7,509 nucleotides of DNA from Vulcanimicrobiota bacterium (GTDB lineage Bacteria; Vulcanimicrobiota; Vulcanimicrobiia; Vulcanimicrobiales; Vulcanimicrobiaceae), in NCBI GenBank assembly GCA_019247395.1, contig JAFAOZ010000296.1, positions 1 to 7,509 on the forward strand, written 5' to 3'. The translations under genes and the position numbers were made by a program. The notes below the pieces were generated by a model, which searched no databases, had not been told where the DNA came from, and was given only the letters and a program-made list of their open reading frames with translations. The number at the start of each line of letters is the position of its first letter. The first letter of the stretch is position 1. Shown here piece after piece: positions 1 to 5,085 of the stretch.

Positions 1-176
1 CTGTACGCCGTAATCGTTCCGTTGCCGATATTTGCAACATAGATCTTGAACGACCCTAGGCTTTGGCTGTGCGCCGTATAACCGACGCTTGATGGGATGC
101 TGACGGTGCTGACCCCATTGCAAGCGGTTAGCGCTACGGAAACAACGAGAGCCGAGATCGAAACGCGCGTATTCAT
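1..176 (-). CDS. Secreted lipoprotein, probable YVTN/NHL-type beta-propeller, N-terminal part only
   Basis: Reading leftward from the ATG at 174-176 gives 58 codons before the window ends, so only the N-terminus is visible. Residues 1-19 form a lipoprotein signal peptide: a short basic start, a hydrophobic core, then the lipobox Leu-Thr-Ala-Cys with Cys19 as the lipidated residue. The start is well supported because a GGAGG Shine-Dalgarno sequence (183-187) lies 6 bases upstream. Residues 43-58 read FKIYVANIGNGTITAY, the style of strand-turn-strand seen in YVTN, NHL and related six- or seven-bladed propeller repeats, which suggests that further repeats follow outside the window. Such proteins sit on the cell surface or in the periplasm; no ligand can be inferred. 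The lipoprotein call is firm. The propeller call rests on a single repeat-like segment and is tentative. Confidence 0.72.
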   Translation of the reverse strand, partial: MNTRVSISALVVSVALTACNGVSTVSIPSSVGYTAHSQSLGSFKIYVANIGNGTITAY

Positions 177-224
177 CACTATCCTCCGCCGTTGCCTCGC
201 CCGGGGGCTACGGTAAAATCAAGT

Positions 225-299
225 TTACGCTTCGCCGTGCCGGGAAGCAAAGAGCGCCAGCGCCGTTAAGATTGCGAAAGGAGCCATCACGAAGGCCAT
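225..299 (-). other. 24-codon hydrophobic mini-ORF downstream of tRNA-Ala (doubtful)
   Basis: An ATG at 297-299 opens a 24-codon frame ending in TAA at 225-227. Its product would be a short hydrophobic segment (about residues 2-18) followed by a polar SRHGEA tail, the shape of a single-pass microprotein. No Shine-Dalgarno sequence precedes either this ATG or the in-frame ATG four codons later, and it begins only 10 bases from the 3' end of the tRNA gene on the same strand. It may be chance. The rest of 177-308 holds only the ribosome binding site of the left-edge lipoprotein and possibly its promoter, which I could not place convincingly. Confidence 0.12.
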
Positions 300-308
300 T
301 ACGCTTTG

Positions 309-381
309 TGGAGATGAGGGGGCTCGAACCCCTGACCCCCTGCTTGCAAAGCAGGTGCTCTACCAGCTGAGCTACATCCCC
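309..381 (-). tRNA. tRNA-Ala (anticodon UGC)
   Basis: On the minus strand this 73-base segment folds as a complete cloverleaf. The acceptor stem GGGGATG pairs with CATCTCC; the D arm is the usual TAGCTCAGCTGGTAGAGC; the anticodon stem CCTGC/GCAGG encloses the loop TTTGCAA with anticodon TGC (plus-strand positions 346-348); and the T arm carries GGTTCGAGCC. The G3:U70 wobble pair, the main alanine identity element, and discriminator A73 are both present. The 3' CCA is not encoded (the gene continues C-A-A), so the tRNA would need CCA-adding enzyme. It reads GCA, GCG and GCU codons. Unlike many bacterial Ala-UGC genes, it is not in an rRNA operon within this window. Confidence 0.96.
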
Positions 382-412
382 GCGCGCAAGCCCTTTTGGC
401 AGGTCGGCCCTT

Positions 413-458
413 CGTCCTTCGACTTCGCGCCCTTACGGTCGCTTCGCTCAGGATGACA
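413..458. repeat. Dispersed intergenic repeat of the GTCATCCTGAGCGAAGC type (probable)
   Basis: On the minus strand this segment begins TGTCATCCTGAGCGAAGCG and ends GCGCGAAGTCGAAGGACG. This pattern, a TCATCCTGAGC box and a GTCGAAGGA box flanking a short variable GC-rich core, resembles intergenic elements found in many copies in diverse environmental bacterial genomes. Only one copy is in the window, so multiplicity is recalled rather than shown. It sits between the two divergent alanine tRNA genes, roughly 30 bases from the first and 55 from the second. Its function is unknown; REP-like structural or transcript-end roles are possible. The rest of the 382-512 spacer shows no gene and no promoter I could call. 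Confidence 0.5.
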
Positions 459-512
459 CTCGAAAGCGGAGGCAGCGGCACCCATGGTAATGAATAGGGC
501 GGTCCGGCCGAT

Positions 513-588
513 GGGGGCATAGCTCAGCTGGTAGAGCATTACGCTGGCAGCGTAAGGGTCAGGAGTTCGAGTCTCCTTGCCTCCACCA
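513..588 (+). tRNA. tRNA-Ala (anticodon GGC), CCA encoded
   Basis: This is a full cloverleaf on the plus strand. The acceptor stem GGGGGCA pairs with TGCCTCC; the D arm TAGCTCAGCTGGTAGAGC is the same as in the neighbouring Ala-UGC gene; the anticodon stem TTACG/CGTAA holds the loop CTGGCAG with anticodon GGC; and the T arm is AGGAG-TTCGAGT-CTCCT. G3:U70 and A73 confirm alanine identity. Unlike its neighbour, this gene encodes the terminal CCA (586-588). It decodes GCC and GCU. It is transcribed away from the other tRNA gene and runs toward the 3' end of the GloVer lipoprotein gene, with 17 bases between them. No clear intrinsic terminator follows. Confidence 0.97.
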
Positions 589-605
589 AAGAACGCCGGG
601 TGCGA

Positions 606-1907
606 TTAGATGTGGCGCCTGCCGGTTTTTCTGGCTCCCCGAACTTCCCAAACAACTCCGTAGCCGGAACCGCCTACGTTGGTCGTGCCGAAGATGTTGC
701 CGTGCGAATCGAACGCCGGATTGCTGAAAACGTATTGTCCGTCGGTTCCGCCCGTGAAATCGTACAGGTCGACGTAGTTGTAGCTGCTCCCGGAGCGCTG
801 CAGCTCATACACTGACCCGGCGCTGTACTGACCGTCGCAATGGGTGGTCCCAACGATATTATCGCTCGGGTCGAGGTACGCGGTGCGGAATTCGCCCGAG
901 ATTCCCCAGCCTGACAAACTGTAGATCGTGTTAAACGACCAGCTTCCGTTCGAAGGCGTCAGCTCGAAAAACGTGCCCCCGCCGCCGCCTGGACCTTGGG
1001 TGGTCGAGCCAAAGAGATTGCCTTGCGCGTCAAAGCTCAGGCCGGCGTACGGAGTCCCGCCGTCGCTTACGTTCCCGAACGTGTGGATGGTCTGTTCGGT
1101 CCATCCGCTCTTCGAAGGGGTCAGCTCATAGACAGTGCCGTAACCTTGGCCGCCGAGCGAGGTCGTGCCGTAAATGTTTCCCGCCCGGTCAAAGGTGATG
1201 CCAGCGTACGGCTGCGTACCGTCGTTTGAAGTCGCACCAAAGCTGTACAGGACTTGTTCCTTATCGACTCCCTTTGCTGGCGACAACTTGAAGACGGTGC
1301 CCTGCCCATAGGCGCCGCCGTATTGCGTGGTGCCGTAGATCGCGCCGTTTGCGTCGATCGTCAGGTCCCCGGCGGACGGATTGGCGCCCTGGGTGCTCTG
1401 AGTAAAAGCGTACAGCACGCGTTCCTTACGGGGCGCTTTACCCGGCAACAGTTCGAAGACCGTTCCGGCTCCGCCGCCGCCGTTCACGGTAGTCCCGTAC
1501 AGTTTCCGTCCGGCGCCCGGTATCAAGCGGGCGTAAGGATTCGCGCCGTCGCTGCCGCCGGCGAACGTATGCAATACGACGTACTTATATCCATTAGCTG
1601 TATTCTTCAGCTCGAAGGCGGTGCCGTAACCGATGCCGCCCGAGCTCGTCGTGCCGTAAAGGTTTCCCGCGCTGTCGACGGTCAGGCCGGCAAAGGGATT
1701 TCCGCCGTCGGCACTGTCCTGGAACGTGTAGACGACTTGGAAGCTCGCCGACGTGGCTGGATGGGAACGAACGGTTCGCCCAGGGGCCTGCGCCGCTGAG
1801 GAAAACGCCGCTTGATTGGCGGGCGCTGATGGAAGATTAGCGACGCTGCTGCAGCCGGCGGCCGCGATCAAAAGTGCGACGAACCCGACGGGCAAGCGAT
1901 AGTTCAC
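606..1907 (-). CDS. GloVer-repeat lipoprotein, probable seven-bladed beta-propeller
   Basis: The 433-residue product starts at a GTG (1905-1907) with GGAGG (1912-1916) 4 bases upstream. Residues 1-19 are a lipoprotein signal peptide ending Ala-Ala-Gly-Cys (Cys19), followed by an Ala/Ser/Pro-rich tether to about residue 54. The remainder is seven tandem units of 53-55 residues (about 60-112, 113-165, 166-220, 221-274, 275-328, 329-381, 382-424). Each has the pattern hydrophobic-Y/H-x-F, D-G, N-P-Y/F-A-G-L, G-N-L/I-Y-G-T-T, GG, G-T-V-F/Y-E-L. This matches the choice-of-anchor GloVer tandem repeat (TIGR03803), described from Gloeobacter and Verrucomicrobia. The G-T-T boxes recur at 85, 138, 192, 247, 300, 353 and 407. 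Seven units suggest one closed propeller, with the strand FQVV (56-59) possibly completing the last blade; that is inference. The likely location is the cell surface; the ligand is unknown. The gene is probably monocistronic. Confidence 0.9.
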   Translation of the reverse strand: MNYRLPVGFVALLIAAAGCSSVANLPSAPANQAAFSSAAQAPGRTVRSHPATSASFQVVYTFQDSADGGNPFAGLTVDSAGNLYGTTSSGGIGYGTAFELKNTANGYKYVVLHTFAGGSDGANPYARLIPGAGRKLYGTTVNGGGGAGTVFELLPGKAPRKERVLYAFTQSTQGANPSAGDLTIDANGAIYGTTQYGGAYGQGTVFKLSPAKGVDKEQVLYSFGATSNDGTQPYAGITFDRAGNIYGTTSLGGQGYGTVYELTPSKSGWTEQTIHTFGNVSDGGTPYAGLSFDAQGNLFGSTTQGPGGGGGTFFELTPSNGSWSFNTIYSLSGWGISGEFRTAYLDPSDNIVGTTHCDGQYSAGSVYELQRSGSSYNYVDLYDFTGGTDGQYVFSNPAFDSHGNIFGTTNVGGSGYGVVWEVRGARKTGRRHI

Positions 1908-1998
1908 AGGGCCTCCATGCTCTGAATCGTAGGTTAACGTGTTTTCGCCGTTTTTGTGGGCCCGTCATTAGCCGGCCCGCAGAGCGGCCGTATTTTAA

Positions 1999-2028
1999 AA
2001 CATAGCATGAGCTCGCTCGGCTTGACAA
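1999..2028 (-). promoter_or_regulatory. Candidate sigma-70-type promoter for the GloVer lipoprotein gene
   Basis: On the minus strand a TTGTCA box (2023-2028; 5 of 6 matches to TTGACA) is followed after 18 bases by TATGTT (1999-2004; 4 of 6 matches to TATAAT). A TG dinucleotide one base upstream of the latter makes an extended -10. Initiation near 1992 would leave an 85-base leader before the GTG. That leader contains a possible GGGCC/GGCCC hairpin around 1959-1980. The rest of 1908-2082 has no coding sequence. The -35 box lies in CTTGTCAAG, which is palindromic apart from its central base, so a TTGACA also reads on the other strand, where no gene follows. Confidence 0.42.
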
Positions 2029-2069
2029 GCAGTAAGGCTTGGACAGCGTTACCACAGCAACGCTTGGAT

Positions 2070-2096
2070 GCGGAAAGCCGGCCTACGGCTTTCCGC
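2070..2096 (-). terminator. 11-bp perfect hairpin with the stop codon in its loop; possible transcript end
   Basis: GCGGAAAGCCG (2070-2080) and CGGCTTTCCGC (2086-2096) are perfect inverted repeats separated by five bases. The stop codon TAG of the 2083-3159 gene occupies three of the five loop bases, so half the stem encodes the last residues (Gly-Gly-Lys-Pro) and half is 3' untranslated. No T-run follows on the minus strand, so it is not a canonical intrinsic terminator. It may instead protect the 3' end of the mRNA, or belong to a repeat family. As it precedes the candidate promoter of the next gene, an end-of-transcript role is reasonable. Confidence 0.45.
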
Positions 2097-3159
2097 CGGC
2101 CAGATTGATCGCGTTCGATTCGTCGGAACACGCCGTGCACGTGTACCAGATGTTTCGAGAGTCGAGCGGATAGTTAATCATTCCCGCGCGAAACGTCAGG
2201 TTCGTTTGATCGATGTTCCACGGCACGAGATCGATGGGTTTACCCTCATTATCAACGCGGCCGAGCATAAGCTTCGACCACCTGACTAGCGGCTGACGTT
2301 CGCCCGCGTAGTGACCGAAATAACTGCCGTCTTCATCCCAAGCGACACCTTTGGGGAGCGCTTCGTCGGCGTCGGCTTGTCCGATCGTCGTCATGCGCTT
2401 GAGAACGATCCCGTCTTTCGTTCCGCCGCCGTTTGACGGCCAGCCGTACTTCACGGGATGCTTCAAACGCGCCTCAACGACCTCGACGCGTCCATTAGTC
2501 GTGACACCCTTGGTCCAGAGGCGCAGTTCGCGATCGGACGCAGCGTAAAAGCGAAAATCGACGGGATGTCCGCACGCCATGCGCGGGTACTTCGAGATTT
2601 GGTGAAAATCTTGTGCGAGAATAAACGGCGCGTAATCGTCGAGCTTATCGCTGCGTTGGAAGCCTGCGTCGACTGCTTTACCGGCGCTCCCCGTTCCCCA
2701 ACCGCCTACGTACGCGAAGGCCGTTTCAAAAGTCGCGTGCAGCCGGGTAGCCTTGCACGGTAAAAAGACCGTTCCCGCAACGTAGCTGTATCCCGGATTG
2801 CTGATCAGCCTGCGATATGGGCCCGTGCCCGTAAAGACTTTCATGTAGCCGGGCAGATGCTCGTAATCGTTTTCGTCCATGAGCAACGTGTGGATGAGGT
2901 ATCGCTTTAAGCGCGCGAGCCTCGGATATTTCACATTTCCGCGGCTCGCCTCATAGGCAACGAAGAAATCCTTAAATCGCTCGCGCTGCTTGAGCCGAAA
3001 TTCCTGAAGCCGTTCGAAGACGGCCGCCGAATGCGAACCGGGCTTCCACTCCAGGGCGGCCGCAGCGGTCGCTTTAGGAGCCGGCGTTTTCGGCTGCGGC
3101 GCCGAAGTCGAGCATCCGCCGGCAGCGACGCATGCCAGCAGCAGCGCGATCCGTTTCAA
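2083..3159 (-). CDS. Lipoprotein of unknown function, partner of the PNGase A-like gene
   Basis: I do not recognise a family for this 358-residue protein. The chosen start is the TTG at 3157-3159: an in-frame TAA lies two codons upstream, and the TTG gives a proper signal sequence (MKRIALLLACVAAGGC) with Cys16 as the likely lipidation site. A Leu-Leu-Ala-Cys at 7-10 also resembles a lipobox but is too close to the start. A Pro/Ala/Lys tether spans 19-35. Residues about 44-97 are charged and probably helical. From about 123 on, the chain is rich in aromatics, Gly and likely beta strands, suggesting an all-beta secreted domain. Remaining cysteines are 135, 196, 341 and 344, the last two a CxxC near the C-terminus. 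There is no good ribosome binding site. The gene starts 25 bases after the PNGase A-like stop, so translation is probably coupled, which suggests a shared role. Confidence 0.82.
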   Translation of the reverse strand: MKRIALLLACVAAGGCSTSAPQPKTPAPKATAAAALEWKPGSHSAAVFERLQEFRLKQRERFKDFFVAYEASRGNVKYPRLARLKRYLIHTLLMDENDYEHLPGYMKVFTGTGPYRRLISNPGYSYVAGTVFLPCKATRLHATFETAFAYVGGWGTGSAGKAVDAGFQRSDKLDDYAPFILAQDFHQISKYPRMACGHPVDFRFYAASDRELRLWTKGVTTNGRVEVVEARLKHPVKYGWPSNGGGTKDGIVLKRMTTIGQADADEALPKGVAWDEDGSYFGHYAGERQPLVRWSKLMLGRVDNEGKPIDLVPWNIDQTNLTFRAGMINYPLDSRNIWYTCTACSDESNAINLAGGKP

Positions 3160-3184
3160 GGCTTAAGCGTCGCCGAGTAACGGC

Positions 3185-4990
3185 TCAGCAGCCCGTGGTC
3201 GTTCCGGTTACGACGTAGTTTTTCGATTTAATCGTCATCTGGTAGCACGAGTTGTCGACGTTGACCGATTTGTATTGCTGGCGGCTCTTTCCGTTCGAGG
3301 GTGAGAATCCGCCGCCCGCAAAGTGCAGCGTGTCGCTCGAGTTAATCGTATCGAGCAGCGACCACGATTGGGCGCGCTTTCGACTCTGATCGAGTCCGCT
3401 GCCGTTCTTAGTTTGCAGCATGTCGGCCGTCTGCGTCGCGGTGCTTCCGGATACCACGTAGTTGTACTTCATGTTGAGCGGATACGTCCACTGGCTTTGC
3501 GCCTTGAGGGAGCCGCGGGCGGACGTCGTTCTAACGTTCGAAGCGATCGTCGTATTTTGCGCAATGTTTTGCGTGAACTGCGACGACGTTACGTTGATCT
3601 TCTGCACGTTCGAGAACGAGATGTTCTGCGTTACTTCCGTGGTGACGCGCCCGCGCGAGGTGATGACATATCCTTTGAGGCTCACCGGATGCGTGGCCGT
3701 CGTTTTGATGCTTCCTTTCGCATTGCCGTATTGATCGAATTTCACGCGCTCGACGACGGTCTGCGCCGGCGCCATCGCGGTGCCGTTTTTGATCAGGCCG
3801 CCGGTAACTTGCGTCGAACCATGATCTTCGTACACGAGCAGCGCGCCGTTTGCGGCAAAGTAATTGTCGTCGTTGAAAACGGACACCGCAATGGTATGCG
3901 GGTTGCCGTCATCGAGCGTCGCCGCGAACGGGCTCAGATCGACGCGGTACGGCTTGAAGTTGAGCGTCTCAACACCCACGATAGGTATCCAGAGGTATGG
4001 ATCGATGCCGCCTGTATAGATCCAGGGATAGACCGGAGCGACGCCGGCCGGCTGACCGTCCACGGTGACCTCGCCTTCGCGGAAAGCGGTGCCGCCGCAG
4101 TTGTTGAGCTTCTGCGCTAGGTCGTTGGGGAAGCAGCTGTACCAAAATTCGTCCCCGCCTTGCGATTCGAGGAAAACGTCCAGATATGCAGCGTCAACGT
4201 TCGTTGGGAACGTGAACGTGCCGGTCATCTGATCGGTCGGGGTGTTGAGGTCCACGTAGCCGCCCGTCGGCCCCGAGACCAGCGGATAGATGGCGTCGGC
4301 CACCACGGGTGCGGGGAACTGTTTCGTCGCGGGATAGAAGTCGAGCTCGGCCGTGCCGTAGATGATGCCGGTGTACTGCGAGTTGACGATGTTGTAGACC
4401 GATGCTTGCCCGATCGACGACTGCGCAAAGATCGGCGCGTATTCGGTGACGTCGCGCTCAACGTTCCACTGTGGGCTGGCGTTTTGCCCAGGCTCGGCGG
4501 TGGTTCCGAAAAACACGTTCGTCGCGCCGATCCAGACCGCACCGGTGCGATCGTACTGAACACCGGCGGTGACACGGAAGTGCATCTTAAAGATGATTTT
4601 GGCGTAAGGTCCGGGACAATTCGCCGGCGGCGTGTAGTTGAACGGATGGTCGCTGTAGTCCGCAAAATCGCCGACGTTGAGCTGCCCCGACTGCAGCGGC
4701 GGCGTATGTGGACTGAATAGCTTATCCACGCACGGCGCTTCGTCCGGATGCGAAACCGGTGGCTCCGCGGTCACCGGATAACCCGCGCCGCGGGATGCAT
4801 CCGCACCCAAACCGCCCTTCGTGAGCGAGCGGAGCTTCTGTGCACTGCGCACGAGTGAGAGCGGACCGCGTTGCTGCACGGCGGCTCCCGAAGCATTGGG
4901 TATCGTTCCGTTAAGACCTCGGCCGGCGCAGGCGGTCAGTACCGCGAACGCGAGCAGAGCGGCCGCGCAGCGCGAACGGCAAATCCTCAC
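3185..4990 (-). CDS. Peptide-N-glycosidase A family lipoprotein (PNGaseA, PF12222-like)
   Basis: The 601-residue protein resembles plant and fungal peptide-N4-(N-acetyl-beta-glucosaminyl)asparagine amidase A, which cleaves the link between N-glycans and asparagine, over nearly its full length. Family-like blocks appear in order: CPGPYAKIIF (125-134), YDRTGAVWIGATNVFFGTTA (146-165), WNVERDVTEY (175-184), NIVNSQYTGIIYGTAEL (200-216), DEFWYSCFPNDL (280-291), CGGTAFREGEVTVDG (298-312), IYTGGIDPYLWIPIVG (324-339) and DGNPHTIAVSVFNDDNYF (361-378). Length matches the plant enzymes. The C-terminal 180 residues are beta-rich with many Thr/Ser/Asn; Cys582 and Cys601 could form a disulfide. Residues 1-21 are a signal peptide with lipobox Leu-Thr-Ala-Cys, so the protein should be membrane-anchored outside the cytoplasm. 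The GTG start has GGAGA 8 bases upstream. Family membership is strong; activity and substrate are inferred. It may act on glycopeptides from plant or fungal matter. Confidence 0.88.
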   Translation of the reverse strand: MRICRSRCAAALLAFAVLTACAGRGLNGTIPNASGAAVQQRGPLSLVRSAQKLRSLTKGGLGADASRGAGYPVTAEPPVSHPDEAPCVDKLFSPHTPPLQSGQLNVGDFADYSDHPFNYTPPANCPGPYAKIIFKMHFRVTAGVQYDRTGAVWIGATNVFFGTTAEPGQNASPQWNVERDVTEYAPIFAQSSIGQASVYNIVNSQYTGIIYGTAELDFYPATKQFPAPVVADAIYPLVSGPTGGYVDLNTPTDQMTGTFTFPTNVDAAYLDVFLESQGGDEFWYSCFPNDLAQKLNNCGGTAFREGEVTVDGQPAGVAPVYPWIYTGGIDPYLWIPIVGVETLNFKPYRVDLSPFAATLDDGNPHTIAVSVFNDDNYFAANGALLVYEDHGSTQVTGGLIKNGTAMAPAQTVVERVKFDQYGNAKGSIKTTATHPVSLKGYVITSRGRVTTEVTQNISFSNVQKINVTSSQFTQNIAQNTTIASNVRTTSARGSLKAQSQWTYPLNMKYNYVVSGSTATQTADMLQTKNGSGLDQSRKRAQSWSLLDTINSSDTLHFAGGGFSPSNGKSRQQYKSVNVDNSCYQMTIKSKNYVVTGTTTGC

Positions 4991-5013
4991 TTCATGCGTC
5001 TCCGAGAACCTCC
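4987..5013 (-). promoter_or_regulatory. Start region of the PNGase A-like gene: two SD-like boxes and an overlapping ATG-AAG-TGA
   Basis: GGAGG (5009-5013) and GGAGA (4999-5003) precede the GTG start at 4988-4990; the second is 8 bases from it and is the likely ribosome binding site. Five bases upstream of the GTG, an out-of-frame ATG (4993-4995) opens a two-codon frame, ATG AAG TGA, whose stop overlaps the GTG. It lies only 3 bases from GGAGA, so it is probably not the real start, but initiation there would end exactly where the lipoprotein begins. Confidence 0.45.
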
Positions 5014-5033
5014 GATAACAGCGGGTTGGGTGC

Positions 5034-5078
5034 TTGGGCCGAGGCGCGCCATTCTCCTGGCATTTTGGCGCCGCCCAA
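5034..5078 (-). other. Nested inverted repeat between the ChrA fusion and PNGase A-like genes
   Basis: On the minus strand TTGGGC (5073-5078) and GCCCAA (5034-5039) form an outer stem, and GCGCCA (5066-5071) and TGGCGC (5046-5051) an inner stem with a 14-base loop. Each is a perfect 6-bp pairing. The structure lies 7 bases after the stop of the ChrA fusion and about 40 bases before the PNGase A-like start. No T-run follows, so it is not a standard intrinsic terminator. It may slow or end readthrough, or process the mRNA. The rest of this 95-base gap shows no convincing promoter. Confidence 0.35.
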
Positions 5079-5085
5079 CGACGAG

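Noticed and set aside
299..520. 73-codon minus-strand frame across the UGC tRNA and the adjacent repeat
   Set aside because: It is made of tRNA sequence and the dispersed repeat read as protein (the SVILSEA string is a familiar artefact of that repeat). The tRNA explains the conservation.
589..640. Possible terminator after the GGC tRNA (CCGG ... CCGGTTTTT near 596-630)
   Set aside because: Only a 4-bp self-complementary CCGG stem can pair and the loop is long. The T-run lies inside the 3' end of the GloVer gene, so it is probably chance.
1254..1799. 181-codon plus-strand frame opposite the GloVer lipoprotein gene
   Set aside because: It mirrors the repeats on the other strand, has no ribosome binding site or known motif, and is explained by the repeat composition.
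606..1907. Tandem repeats considered as a CRISPR-like or satellite array
   Set aside because: The roughly 160-base periodicity is the coding of degenerate 53-55-residue protein repeats. The DNA copies are diverged and in one open frame, with no constant repeats and unique spacers.
3323..4120. 265-codon open frame on the plus strand, opposite the PNGase A-like gene
   Set aside because: Its product is rich in Arg, Val and Ala with no recognisable domain, and it lies wholly antisense to a gene with clear family motifs. Long antisense frames are expected in GC-rich DNA.
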